Notes: a model not told the origin generated them from the letters alone. A stretch of DNA of 64,000 nt from Timema cristinae (GCA_039000515.1 JBCFYV010011135.1:18868178-18932177); one strand, 5' to 3'. Positions 21,285-33,526 are shown, counted from the first letter of the stretch. Made by a program: numbers and translations.

Positions 21285-21900
21285 TTTTTAGGTGTTCTGT
21301 CTTACGACAGATCCGTTCCTTTTGTTAATGCATTTAAGACTATTACTGTGCCCCGTGCGTTTTCCTTTGTCTTCTAGAAATTTACTCTTTCTTTCAAGTC
21401 ATCTAATAATTAAATCCTCCTTTTTACTAAGCTCATCTTTCCCTCAACTTTTCCTTCTATGACGTAGTGCTAAGGTTGTGTAAGATCCAGTTTGATTTGT
21501 ACCAAATAATCACATCAAACTTGTTCTATTTTCACCCACTCTTCTTAGGACATCATTTGTCACCCTGTCTGTCCACCTGATCTTCTCAAGTCTTCTCCAG
21601 CACCACATTTCAAAGTTTTCCTAGTATCTTTTTCTTCCATCTTCATAGGAGTCCATGTTTCTGCTCCATACAGTGCGATGCTCCAATTGTAGCATTTCAT
21701 CTGTTTCTCCCTCAGTTACAAACTCAACTCTCTGGTCAGCAGTAAACTCTTCTTATTTAAAAGCTTATTTGGCCATGGCAATCCTAAAACTAATTTCCTT
21801 AGTGCAGTAGACGTCCTTTGTCAGAAGACTTCCAGGGTACTTGAACTGCTCTATATCTTCCAACTCCTGGTTTACAGGTAGAGAAATGACTGTGATCGTC
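21285..21900 (-). pseudogene. LINE-a: second 5'-truncated copy, frameshifted
   Basis: On the minus strand, in several frames: NQELEDIEQFKYPGSLLTKD, EISFRIAMAK, MKCYNWSIALYGAETWTPMK, HYVIEGKVEGKDELSKKEDL and KRNGSVVRQNT. Order and motifs match the thumb and C-terminal region of LINE-a (FKYLGS, RIAMAK, ALYGAETWT, VIEGKVEGK). It extends further upstream than the copy at 19598-20215 but still lacks the catalytic palm. Many stops and indels. Confidence 0.85.
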
Positions 21901-22270
21901 AACAAAATCGAATTCGAGAGTTTGATGAATTTAGACGTTTCATGACCCCCCGAAACTCGAAAAATTTGTTTTTGAATTCCATTCTATTGGTCTTTTTCTA
22001 CCTCGAACTAGAGCCTAAAACAATTTACCAATCAAGCTAAAACTTGGTATATAGAGTTTTCATATGGTTATCTGGAGGGATTTTTGGAATTGGATATCTA
22101 ACCCTAAAATTGAGGGTAGTTTACAAAAAGGCTACAAAAGAAAAGATAGATTTTACCAAATTTGATCTGACGAGTATGATTAAATTTCATTTCTAAGCTT
22201 TAGTTAATATTATAACAAAATGGAAACTCTCTATTTTTTGTCAGAATAAATTTAAGGGTACTGGTCTGAT
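21880..22270 (+). repeat. Repeat G, copy 1
   Basis: Shares GTGATCGTCAACAAAATCGA, CAAGCTAAAACTTGGTATAT and ATATCTAACCCTAAAATTGA with copies near 47.1 and 49.3 kb, in the same order and orientation. Its left edge overlaps the end of the LINE-a copy. Class unknown; no ends or TIRs identified. AT-rich DNA to about 23,270 may belong to it. Confidence 0.65.
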
Positions 22271-24839
22271 GCGTAGAATCTCATTTTTTTAATAATATCT
22301 CCGTGATTATTTGAAATATGATATTACTTGTTGCAAATATGTAGGTATATTTATAGTAAAAGTATTTTATTTCAAATATAATTTTATAAAACGAATATTT
22401 TCCCCGCATAAAAATATATAAAAAATCGGCTTTAACTATTTTGATTAAAATTCTCATCTAGGTGTTGGATAAGATTATAAAATAATTTCTATTTTAATTT
22501 TTCTCTGAGAATGACTTTTAGAGTACTTCACAGAAGCGAATAAATATTTCCTTATCTCAGCAACTACTTAAGATAATAGATAACTTATCTTTACAAAATT
22601 GTAGTAAAATAAAAAATATAAAAAATAATTTGAAATATATCCTTACTAAACCACTTGTTTCTGAGATATTGGCAAAATATTGATTTAATTTTGTGATCTC
22701 TAGTTGTACAGAGATTATACTTTAGTTTTAACGTAATAATTATTTAATTCTATACAGTAATTCAATAATTAAGTTTTTCAAATGTTTGATAATTTTGTTT
22801 TACCTCTTAGGGAAATGTTTGTATAGCAATGATCTATCACTATCATTTTAGATTCAATAGTAATTATTTACCTTTTTTAAATGGTATGCATTTATAAATG
22901 AGGAATTAAATAAAAAATGCGATAACCATTAGATGTGCAACCCCTATTAAAATTTGAAAATCTCAACTGGAATTATAAATTTAATTTTAAATTTCAACGC
23001 TTCTGGACCCAATTTTTTTTTGGTCCATATATACTATTGAGGACTTTAATTCTTTAAAAAGACAATCATACAATTAAAATCTGGGAGTAAAATAATATTT
23101 AACGTAAGCATAAAAAAAAATTATCTCGATTTTGCTAATGTATATTATTTAACTTCACATATATTACGAGTTTTGATTTAAAATCTCAATTTTAAACAAT
23201 GAAATGAGGAAGTCTTTGAAGAGTTCTTTGAAATTTATTTTAAATTGTAAATATTCACAATATTTCCCATCTGTTCAGTCATTCCTATTATGTGTGTACG
23301 ATTAGACATTTATCCCTTCGATTCAAGTTTGAATATAGTTTGATTCATAACATTAAGTTATCGTTTGAATTGTATTATAATCTATATAAATGACAGGTTT
23401 TTCACTATTAACCTATTTAAATCCAGAATAATTTTGTTAGTATGCACTAAAATAAGTTTACACATGGCTTTTAATTACCTTGTTCTGTGAATATAAATTG
23501 TCACCATCATTACTCCTCAAAAACTTCCTTACTATCAGTTTCAATGTAACTTAAAAACAAGCTAAAACAATATCAACATCTTAATATAATGTTCTTTTTA
23601 TAATATTTTATTTATCTTTCCAAGAGATTTATTTAAAATTTTCAAAAAACACTCGCCTTTGACCACCTTTTCTTCCATTCCGATTCAAGTTAATTGTGAA
23701 ATAAGGGAGAACTTCTGCCTACCTTTATTGAAATATCCTCACCAAAGAGTTTTTAATATAAATATTAGCTATGATATTTAAAAAATAGTAAATTAAAATA
23801 ACAGTTTCTGATTTTTTTCTGTAAATTAAAAAGGATTTATTTGTATAAATAATTCTCTAGTTCAATATTTATATTTTCCAAACTTTAACTTAAAGACGTT
23901 ATATACCTGTAAAGTAATGTCAGATCTGGACATAAAATATAAATGTTTATTTATTAAACGTTCTATTATGTTAGTTTTTATAAATAAACATAAAATATTA
24001 ATTAATTCTTAACCACTCTTACATTTTCACAAAATAATTTTGTAAGTGTGAATTAGAGAGGGTGCAACAGTTTACAAAATACCTGAGTCCTAATACTACC
24101 CGCCATAAAAAGTAATAAAAGGGAGAGGATGAACTTAACATACATGATAAATGGAAATTATAAAAAAATTATAGATACCACAATATGAGCAGTTTATTCA
24201 ATTAAATGACAATAGCGCAGATAACAAAAAATGGTCTTATTATATCATAATGAGTACAGTTGGAAATTATGATCGAAGTAAACAACTTTATATCATTAAA
24301 GTTGCGCAAGTGTTTTAACAAAAGGAAACATGAAATCCATCATAATATTGATAGTCCAGTCTATAAGAGACAATACCATAGCGTATATATTTAAATGTGA
24401 TACAAAATTAAAAGGGCCTAATGGGCAAAGGTTTCGTAATTCACAGAAAACGATATCATAAATATAAAGTAATTTAAATTTGACGACCACACAACAGAGT
24501 TTACAAAACGTGAGGGTTTGACTACCAGACCTAAGCCAAACTCCCACGGGACTATCAGATCTGATATTGAATATGGAACTAACAGTTCCATCAATTAACA
24601 AAACTTTAGCTGTTCGAAATAGATATTACGTTACAAAAGATTAAAGTCATCCTAATTCAAATTCCAATAAGAACTGTTACATCACGTTACGTTAATTCAA
24701 ACCATAATTTAAAATATGAAAAGTTACTTCGATAAAAAAAAAGGATAGAATATTCTACAATTCCAAACAATATAATATTAACATGTCAAATTTCTCATCA
24801 GCACATAATTGAGGATATTTACGAGAATAAATATATAAG
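22271..24839. other. Very AT-rich interval, nothing recognised
   Basis: Long T- and A-rich runs with only short open frames. The 101-codon minus frame at 24296-24601 matches no family I know. Weak resemblance of 22.3-23.3 kb to DNA after the other repeat G copies suggests old repeat sequence. Confidence 0.45.
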
Positions 24840-25470
24840 CAAAAGTCCAGCGTCCGAGCGGAGACATTTTAAAGATAGAGTATTTAGAAAAATTGACGAT
24901 CAAACTATTAATACGTTAGATTTTGAAACTGAATATTATATGCAAAAAGTTTAAAGTTGATAAAGAAGTTAGAGTTCATAACTCCACTCGTCTAAGCGAC
25001 GATTTTGATACATTTTACAAGTTTTCTCCAGCCATTGTCCAGGTCCATGACAATGGTCGATCGTCGATCGTTGATCGTAGGATAGTCGATTATGGCATGC
25101 TTGCACAGCCATTATATAGGGGTTTCGTTATTCTGGAAGGGAGGTGGGAGTATACCAAACACACGCATGATGACGTCAACGATGCCTTGAAACAGTCATG
25201 TAGACCATTGTTGATTCCACTTGCTCCATCGGAATATCCGTGAATATCTCCAATCACCCGATGTTTTGAAGGAGGTTCCTCTAGTATCCGTCAGAAGTCG
25301 GATACATAATTGTCCTCTAGTTGACGTTGATAGTTCACGGCTCATTTCTCGCTAGTACAGTCTGAGTGCCGGGACGCTTTGTTGACACACTGGATCTCCC
25401 TTGACCCACTCGCCAATCTAGGATTCCAGGTGCCGGCCAGCCTTGCAGGATTCTATTGTGAGCAGATTAG
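24840..25470. other. GC-richer non-repetitive island
   Basis: Stands out from the AT-rich surroundings. It contains clustered ATCGTCGATCG-type repeats (25057-25085), a TGACGTCA palindrome (25171-25178) and a plus-strand open frame at 24923-25243 with mixed composition (VHDNGRSSIVDRRIVDYGML). I recognise no protein family and see no splice signals that define an exon. It could be a regulatory island, an unrecognised exon or an old insertion. Confidence 0.3.
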
Positions 25471-27283
25471 TATTGTAAGTACATGAACAAATTAATACTT
25501 AGAATTAGATTGAGTAATGAAATATGTTGTTCAGCATTGTTTTTATTATGTCTTCTAAGCCTACAAGAACTACAACAGAGAAACATACTATTGTAGAGAT
25601 CCTAATTGAGTTGAATTTATTGGAGCGGGTAGTACGCTTTGTTGATATACTATCTCCGTCAGTATGGGGCGGGGTCCAGCTGTAACATTATACCACGTAA
25701 TGTTACAAAACAAATTGTTTAATCGTCTATATGTTATGTTGTTTTGTTAACTAACGAAACTATGAAGGGGTTCGAGAAAAGGCAAGCAAGTGTTTTTGAA
25801 GTTTTTATGGCAACACTTTTTTTGACCCAAATCAATAAAATATTGTGTAACAAAAACATAGAATTTTCTTCACATCTTGATATAAGCAGTTGTTTGTCAT
25901 GAGCATAGTGGCATTATAATTATAACATTTTTTTTAAAATTAAAAGATAAAGTTATCATTAAATTACAGACACCCTTGACATATATTCAAGAAATTTTGA
26001 GATCACCATGTGCACTGAATATTTTTTAATTTATTTTGGCCAAATAAAGTTTAGTAATAAAAACTGCAAAAACACTAGCTTTTCTCATATCTCATTCCAT
26101 TCCACCTTAAATATGTAGAGTAAAAAAGTTCCATAGAAGCATAAGCAATTTAATTTGGAAGTGAAAGTCATTTCTGTACGGTTTATAATATTAGGCTGAG
26201 TGTGTAAACTCGTCAGTAAAAGAGGGAGAGTGTAAAAAGCATTCAAGTTAGAGGATTCTATTTCCTGTTTTCTTTTTCTTTTTGTATATTTTTTCTAAGT
26301 GTTAAAGTTTCTTAATGCGTCAAGTTACTGTGTATCACGTTTTGAAAATAGCCTCGAATTTACAGAGAGTAGACAATGTTAAACTAACCACTTATCGGAA
26401 CATTCATATTCGCAGACATCAGGAAATCACGTGTTAATAATATCAAAAAAACACCGGAGAGATAATCCCCAGCAAGGATACAAAGGGGAAATAAAAATAA
26501 TAATATAGTAGAAAAAATATCAGTCCTAATAATTAGTTTTTATAAAGACTTACTTAAAAACATGGAGGACTAGTTTAGTAAAGAACTGTAACATAATTTT
26601 CCTCCCTAAACTATATATATAGCTATTAAAATACGCGAGATCAAATAATATACATTTTAATAGACATTGTTATATAAATATAATAGTAAAAATGAACATT
26701 TTATTTCACCTACGAGAGTACATAAAATAATTTACATTGTTACAGAAACAAGTTAATTATTTTATGCTTTTTAAATTTCTCACTTCCCAAAGATAAGTTT
26801 AAAAAAAAATTGGATCAACCCTTACATTGGAAAGAAGTAAAAATAAACTAGACATATCTCTAAAGTGCACATTAATAGGTACAAATGTTCAGTTTTATTT
26901 TATGTTCAGTTTGAGGTTTATATTCTGAGTTGGTCTACAGAGTGTTTTTCTTAAATATCTTACCATAATATCTACACTCGAATATGAGTACTTTAACTCT
27001 AATTATACCTTTCTCAGCCCCTTCCAACTACCCTACTAATTTAATATAATGGGATTTTATAAAAATTCTGATAGCACATACGAATATTATGGCAAAAGTT
27101 TATATCTATTTAAAAATTACTTAATCGTATGCAATTGTTGTTTATAAAACGCATAACAAATAGGAGTAAACGAATTAAGATATATCTAAAATAATTAGTA
27201 TTAAAACAGATACCATAAACCAACATAACTAATTAAAAATACTAAAAAAATATAAATATTGGATTTAAAGGAGTAAATAAGTT
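25471..27283. other. AT-rich interval
   Basis: A short inverted repeat (GTAACATTATACCACGTAAT near 25681-25706) is present. Otherwise no genes or shared repeats were recognised. Confidence 0.45.
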
Positions 27284-27371
27284 ATTATTATTAGCACCGC
27301 GTCTTACTACCCGTTAGGGATATACGCACTTACGCTAATGTGTAATGGTAGGGTGATTGTGAGATGAAATG
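27284..27371 (-). repeat. SINE-A, short 3' fragment
   Basis: About 88 bp of the SINE-A 3' end, minus oriented, from ATTATTATTAGCACCGCGTC to GTGAGATGAAATG. Flanks GAGTAAATA and GAGTGAATA may be a diverged duplication, which would make it another insertion truncated at birth. Confidence 0.85.
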
Positions 27372-27379
27372 AGTGAATA

Positions 27380-28570
27380 CATGTATGAAGTAAAGCTATT
27401 AATCAAAAAACAAAATAAAAAAGTAACAAAAGTGTATCAAAGATGAAAGAGGAATCGATATAATGTCCTTATATTGTTTTTTTTGTGGGTGTGTAGCTTT
27501 TGTTTGTATAGAAAGAGAGAAGTAGTCTTTGATAAAAAAAAAGGTGTGAGGTATACCTTAGGGGTGGAAGCCATTTTAACAAGATGACAAGTTTCAGTAC
27601 TCGCCAGGGCTCCCTCTGGAGATTTATATTTCGTGGACAGAGAAAGACAGAGTTTTGCTATGGTCGATAATCCAATACGTTGACCTTACTTACATTCAGC
27701 CCGATCATCTAGATCAACACAGACAATGTGATGTTACATGTGATTCTTTTGTTGTAAGTATTGGTTTAGATACAACAGATTCCACTTTAGGATCCACCCC
27801 AGACCCTTGCATTTACGACAGCTCTATCTTTTATACATTCTCTGCATGTCATAAACACTTTCTTTCGACCAGTCTAATTGATATGGCTACGCCCTTTCTT
27901 ATGTTCACACTATATGCTATATTTTCTCCCCCATAATAAGACTTCTCTACGTATTAAAAATAATCACCATTCTTATGACTGCTCTATGTGTTAGGAATAT
28001 TCCCCCCTGTTAAGGGTTGCTCTATATGTTAAAAATACTCACCTTTTTTTATAAAATGTTCTATTTTAGGGTGTAGCTTATTTTTAACTATAGGAATATG
28101 ATCTTCTTACCCTCTAATTTGGTACCTTTTTATGAAAAAAGTAATTTAGGCCAAATATGAACACAATTGAACAATATTTAGCTTAAGATCAATGATGGTG
28201 ACATTTCTAATGTACATGATACATAATATAGGGAAGGGCTTGGAACGCTAAAATACCACTACCCCTTTTTAATTCATTTTAATTCATCCAAGCTTCATAT
28301 CAAGTCTCATAGATGGCAGCAATAGACTGTCTGTGTCAACTGTAAAGGCATGTGGCAAAATTTAGATCAGCCATATGGTCTAGATGATATGTTCTCGGCT
28401 CTTCAAAGTAAAATTTTCAAATCATCTAGATTTTTTATATTTTATTTAGGAGAAATAATAGACACATAAGATAAATAGTTGTTCTGGACAAGTTAGATAT
28501 TAATTTTACAAACCTAAAGATAATTTCAATGAAAGTAATCTTATTTAGTGTAACTGTTCTGTTTCAACAT
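27380..28570. other. Interval with a small degenerate tandem repeat
   Basis: Three imperfect units of about 40-55 bp (CTCTACGTATTAAAAATAAT, CTCTATGTGTTAGGAATATT, CTCTATATGTTAAAAATACT) lie at about 27945-28055. The 93-codon frame at 27655-27936 is not recognised. Around 28300-28350 a fragment reading RLSVSTVKACGK may be the start of the transposase relic that follows. Confidence 0.4.
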
Positions 28571-28674
28571 GTGGAACTTTGGCACATTGGATGACCCACT
28601 GGTGTGGTGAGTCAAAATCTTAGCACATAAAATTGACAAACTTGCTCTAAATAAATACTCAAATTATCGAAAAA

Positions 28675-29998
28675 AGAGTAGAACATATAGTCATGAAATC
28701 TGCTAACATAAAGGCCAAATTTCAAGGTAATGTTCCCATTGTTGTTCTTTGGGACAGCAAACTGACCAGGATCTAATTGTAAAAGAGAAAGTTGATCCCC
28801 TGCCAGTGTTAGTTCATGAGAAAGGAGGAGTTGTTTTCAGTCACAGTTGCCAAACTTCCAACCGGAACATGTGAGGCTCAGACTGCTGTTTTTGAAGCTA
28901 TTAATGACTGGGTTCTAACCATCAGCATACACGCTATGTGCTTTGACACGACCAGCTCTAACACTGGTCATATTGCTGGTGTCTATGTCCTCATAGAACA
29001 TAATCTTGAGAAGGAACTCTTGTCACTGGAATGCAGGCATCATATTATATAACTGATAATCTGTGCAATGTTCGAAGTGTTTATGGGAGTCACGTCTTCT
29101 CCCAAGGTTGCACTGTGCAATACTTTGGATTCATAGATACTGATAAGTATGGATCAGGGATTTCAGCTGATGTTGTCTCAAATATATTAGAAGATATAAA
29201 GCAAGGCACCATTGATTATGCAAACAAGGGATAATTTTCTTTATGGGTGCTGCTCCTATCAGATAAGTAAGTGCGATTTCTCTCACCTGGAGCAATGCAT
29301 CATGTCCACTGGATGTCCAAAGCGATATAAATCCTCAAGAACTGGATGTTCTAGTCTCAATTCAAACTCACTTCAAAAGAAGAAAAAGGATAACGTGATT
29401 TGTGTGTATGTTTTAGAGTACTTGTCTACGTGTAGGTCTGAATCTCTGCAACTCTGCAAGCTTCAAGTGATCCTTATCATGATATGTTGCTGTTGAAGTC
29501 ACTGATTGAATAATCATTAATCCATTCAGCCATCTCAAAGTCAATATCACTTAAGTTTTCACATAACTTGTGGTATTTGAGATATTTTCTTAAAAATTCA
29601 AGTCAGTTCATCGACCGAAAGTGTACTATGCATAATAAATACGATCAATACTTATGATAAAAATAATTTCAAGTGAATCATTGTTTCTCTTCATTCATTC
29701 AAGAACATAAACTTGGTGTATCTTGTTACAGCCAAGTCAGTAATACTGTTTTGTTTCTAATTTTGGAATATTCACATGGACTTTTCACGGTTGATCCATT
29801 CTTGTGGGAGGTCTAAATCAACTAAAAGCAGAATAAAGAATTAATCAAGTTTCTAAAATATGCTAATTACCATTCTGAGCGTGGAGTGGCATTTATTCAG
29901 GATTACAGTTTAATAATAACTCAATTCCTGCTGCTTGTTGTTGAGGATCATCTTAGAATGTACCCTGAAAGCAATAAGCAGAATCGGTCTGAGCCTAT
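28675..29998 (+). pseudogene. Decayed hAT-like transposase gene
   Basis: Split over all three frames by stops and indels. In order: a WDSKL block with a VKEK relic near 28745-28790; SVTVAKLPTGTCEAQTAVFE, then AMCFDTTSSNTGHIAGVYVL, LEKELLSLECRHHI (28840-29045); DVVSNILEDIKQGTIDY (29170-29218); an HCIMSTGCPK-like block and NVICVYVLEYLSTCRSESLQ (29280-29460); and ERGVAFIQDYSLIITQFLLL with EDHLRMYPESNKQN at 29878-29985. This matches a multicopy family of uncharacterised arthropod and cnidarian proteins. FDTTxSNTG and CRHH recall the hAT DNASN and CxxH motifs, so an RNase-H-fold transposase is likely. No intact copy and no TIRs or 8-bp duplication were found. Confidence 0.8.
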
Positions 29999-30019
29999 GT
30001 GCTATCCAGGACCCTGGGC

Positions 30020-30120
30020 ACGGGCTGATTCCTGGATAGCTCAGTGGTAGATCATTCGACTATTAAGCCAAATGTATTGGGTTCGGTTCAGGTGTCATTT
30101 TTCAATTTTCGGATTATAAA
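30020..30120 (+). repeat. SINE-D copy
   Basis: tRNA-like head with a near-canonical A box (ATAGCTCAGTGGTAGATC) and B-box region (GGGTTCGGTTCAGG), then GTGTCATTTTTCAATTTTC. It directly abuts the transposase relic. Related sequences are at 33086-33157 and 50540-50640. Confidence 0.65.
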
Positions 30121-30664
30121 GTTTGTTCTCGTGGATAATAGATGGCTATCTTAGCGGTCGTTGTTCAGGAACCACCATAAAAGTCATAAAATCCAGTGCA
30201 ATGTTATTATTAATATTGATTTTTTTCTAGTAAAATTTTAAGGTTAAGATTCTACATTAAGTACTCATGTGGTAAAATAATGGAATTGGGGTGGTAGTAT
30301 AGAGGAAGGATTTCGTGTAAGTATATATGCACGTTAAAGGTGTATGGTAAGATAAAACAAATGCTAGTAAAATCCCTTAAAGACATGACGGTCCTAATAT
30401 TTATTTAAGGACGTACTTGAATACGTTATTTGGTTATTTTAATATTTTAAATGCGATATTTTGTTGTGATTTATATAATATATTTGTATTGTTCTTGTAA
30501 ATGAGCTATATCTGTTATCACTCTTATTAACAAATTATAAACGTATGCATATTATAAAAAATTAATCATACTGGACTAAACTCAAACCAAAATAGTGTAA
30601 ATTTCTTATTTAAATGTATTAATGTTTTGTTTTATTGACTATAAGTTTTTTCAACAGAATTTGG
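30121..30664. other. AT-rich interval, nothing recognised
   Basis: No plausible frame or shared repeat. Confidence 0.45.
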
Positions 30665-30865
30665 TACCTGTTTAGGTAACACACATTTATGTTAAATATG
30701 CTAATAATGGAGGGATGAGGAAGGTATAATGAGAGGAAATGTACCAGCGCCTGTGTGGGGGGAGGAGGCGTCATTATTTAGCAAAAACTCACACTCAATG
30801 CAATAGTTTGGGATTCAAACTCAAACATACTTGAGAAAATCAAATCAAACTAAATAACCTGTAGA
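30665..30865 (-). repeat. SINE-B relic
   Basis: Minus-oriented blocks (AGAGGAAATGTACCAGCG, GTGTGGGGGGAGGAGG, GATTCAAACTCAAAC) in SINE-B order, with a lost 3' motif. Confidence 0.45.
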
Positions 30866-31595
30866 TTTGGAGTGAATGGCACCTTATGAGGGTAATTATT
30901 CCTGTTTTTTTATAAGTAAGTATAATATAGACTTTTTCATGTTTATAACGTTCATTTCAAATTTGAATATTTTGTATTATTCTCGATATAAAAACGTTAT
31001 ATCTAAGCCTCTATGTTCACTAAAAAATTATGTTTAGTTTTGAAAATAGAGATTTTTTTTTAGTATGAAACATCAAATACTTTGAAATATATCAATTATA
31101 CCTTCATTTAGTAGAAATACGTACAATAAATACAAGAAAATTACAAATTTATACAAGGATACAATTATTCTCTAGATTTAAAAAATAGTAACACTTGATT
31201 TGAAACAATATTAAAAACCGAAAACACACACACAAAAAAATAGCTTCTAGTAATGATAAATACAAATTATGTCATTTAGGAAATTGAAATGTCAACTCTA
31301 CATTCGATGCACGCGCAATACTTTTAGTTTATTGGACTAGAAAATAAAACTCTTCAACGCAATGAAAATGAAAATATTTCAAATGTTACGTTAATTGAAA
31401 AGGAAAAAAAATAAAAAATATTACAGTTATATTTTTTAGGCTTTCATATTTCCCTTTACTATACTTTAAAAAAAAAATCATATGAAGTTGGAGGTACTCA
31501 AACTGACTTGTTTATTTCATAAACTAAAACTAAAAAGTTTTACATTATTAGATATTTAATAAGTATTTGTTAAATGTAATGAATAACTTTTTCTA
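30866..31595. other. AT-rich interval, nothing recognised
   Basis: Numerous A/T runs. No credible ORF. Confidence 0.45.
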
Positions 31596-31596
31596 G

Positions 31597-31880
31597 TGAT
31601 AAAGATAATGGTGATGTGGACATGTGAGAAGAATGGAGAGGGAAAGAATGCCAAGGAGGATGTTGGATATGGAGGGGGGAGGTAGGAGGCCTAGAGGAAA
31701 ACCAAGGGACAGATGGCTGAAGGGAGTAAGGAAGAGTGTGGAGGATAAAGGAGAGGGCCTGGCCAAAGAGGAGAGAAAAAAGTGGCAAGAGAAAAAGATG
31801 TAATGGAGAGGCTTATGTTCCAAATAGACTTACCAAACGACTGGAAACTGTTCATGATGATGATGATGATGATGATGAAG
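31597..31880 (+). pseudogene. LINE-c: C-terminal fragment of a non-LTR reverse transcriptase with (GAT)n tail
   Basis: Plus strand encodes, in one frame, CGHVRRM-like residues, then RMPRRMLDMEGGGRRPRGKP, RDRWLKGVRKSVEDKGEGLA and KKWQEKKMWRGL, ending about 31815. These are the standard tail blocks of a widespread animal LINE group. A short non-coding stretch leads to a GATGATGAT run (31855-31880), the expected microsatellite 3' end. About 280 bp long, so heavily 5'-truncated. The opposite-strand frames here are shadows. Confidence 0.85.
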
Positions 31881-31967
31881 AATTAATATTTTTTCAGTTA
31901 AAATTGATATATAAGTTATGTACGAAATTATATAGGTGTGAGTGAAATTACGCTATTGAATATGAGT

Positions 31968-31969
<2 letters not shown>

Positions 31970-32003
<34 letters not shown>
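31970..32003. repeat. (TA)n microsatellite
   Basis: About sixteen TA units. Confidence 0.9.
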
Positions 32004-32005
<2 letters not shown>

Positions 32006-32152
32006 CGTATTTCACTTTTATTTAATAGATCGATAAAGAAAACGATTTCTGAATTAAATATTAGATGATAACTTATATTTTAGATTCAAGTATATAATGC
32101 GAATTAAATTTTAAATTATTATAATAACAAATAAAGTTTGGAATCCCGCTGG

Positions 32153-32598
32153 TCTATACGAAAATTATAAAGAGGAAAGATTTGATATTTGTTTTTTTTT
32201 TGTTTGTAATGGATAAACTCAAAAACTACTGCACCGATTTTAAAACTTCTTTCACCAATATAAAGCTACATTATCAGCGAGTAGCATAGGATATATTTCG
32301 GTTTGAAAATTTAATTAATTCCTCCTAAAAATGTCAATAGTATATTATATAGTCGTTGGAAATAAAAGTTGTTGAAGGGAAAGTGTGGTTGCTGAAAGGG
32401 GTGGGGGGGTAGGGGTTAGGAAAGAGGAATGAGATGAAATAGGAGGGAGGATAAAAAGAGGGAGGGGGCTGTACAGTGATGGTAGGACTGTATTTTTTTT
32501 TAAATAAGTAAAAAAGTTTGGTTTTATATTGACATGATGGATGATTTGAAGCTTTGTTTTACAGGATTCCTTACAATATTTTTTTACGGGGAAGGGGG
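32153..32598 (+). mobile_element. Helitron 5'-terminal segment (second family), copy 2
   Basis: Starts TCTATACGAAAATTATAAAG then AGGAAAG, T-run, GTAATGGATAAACTCAAAAA. It aligns throughout with 6640-7054, including the G-rich tract and GTACAGTGATGGTAGGACTG, and ends at the same GGGGAAGGGGG. The common end in two independent copies suggests a real element boundary, yet no hairpin/CTRR is present. Confidence 0.7.
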
Positions 32599-32599
32599 C

Positions 32600-33085
32600 A
32601 GCTGTTGAAAATACAATAATATGAAACGTCAACATCGAAAACAGTACAAGTGTTTATGTAAATCATTGAACGCTTATTTTAAAATATGATCTATCAATTA
32701 GATTTATAATTATTTAGTCGAATTTTTATTTTAAAAACTTAATATTTTATTTTAAATAATTTTATTAATATGGTTTTGACGTTCAATTGATGAACCAATA
32801 AAGTTACCATAATCATATGACAAACAAAGAAACAATATTTTGGAAATCATATATAAAACTTCACACCCAGCTGAAGGTTCCATATATTTACAAATCAAAT
32901 AAACTTTATGCCCCCTTCCCGAAGGAAATCAAACCAGGTTACTCAAGAGCTGATATAGCCCTTATAATCACAAAGTCAAGGAAAATATTTAATATTCAAC
33001 AAACTGAGCCTGTTGCAATACATAGGTTATATTGTTCATGTAATCAATAAACACACTTAGCATTAAAGATATAATATTCTGAAAA
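32600..33085. other. AT-rich interval
   Basis: The 77-codon frame at 32817-33050 is not recognised and is AT-rich like its surroundings. Confidence 0.4.
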
Positions 33086-33157
33086 TTGAAAAATGATACC
33101 TGGACACAGGAATCGAACCCGTGTCCAGGTGTCATTTTTCAATTTTCAGAATATGAT
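33086..33157. repeat. Hairpin made from SINE-D 3' sequence
   Basis: Near-perfect inverted repeat: TGAAAATTGAAAAATGA then CCTGGACAC on the left, and CGTGTCCAGGTGTCATTTTT then CAATTTTCAGA on the right, around a loop containing a B-box-like GAATCGAACC. The right arm matches the part after the SINE-D head at 30095-30110. Confidence 0.8.
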
Positions 33158-33526
33158 ATCTAGATAGAGTAATCCTCACTAAATTGCATTAATAATAGCT
33201 TTGGCTATTTTATTCATTAGCATTAAAGGCTAAGAAATATATAGAGATATAAATCATCGCTTGCTCAAGAGAAACAAAAGGAGGTAAGTTGTCAAAACCT
33301 ACCACTTCATTCGTATTAACCACTTGGCAAGAGATTTAAAGTGCCATTCAAGTTTCTTGTTGTGTTAATTTATTCAAATGTCGCCCTCTCATCAATATGA
33401 TATTAATTCAGTAAGACAACCAGGCCGACCTCGGTTACAATGAGATAATTTACATATGTTTAATAGTCATGGGGAATAAATGGACATAAAAATGGTATTT
33501 GGTTTTTTGGTTGTTGCATCAAACCA
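33158..33526. other. Interval without recognised features
   Basis: No shared repeat and no ORF of note before the Helitron begins. Confidence 0.4.

Noticed and set aside
25171..25178. CRE sites (TGACGTCA) here and at 54016 as evidence of enhancers
   Set aside because: Eight-base palindromes of this kind are too short to interpret without supporting data; noted only as description.
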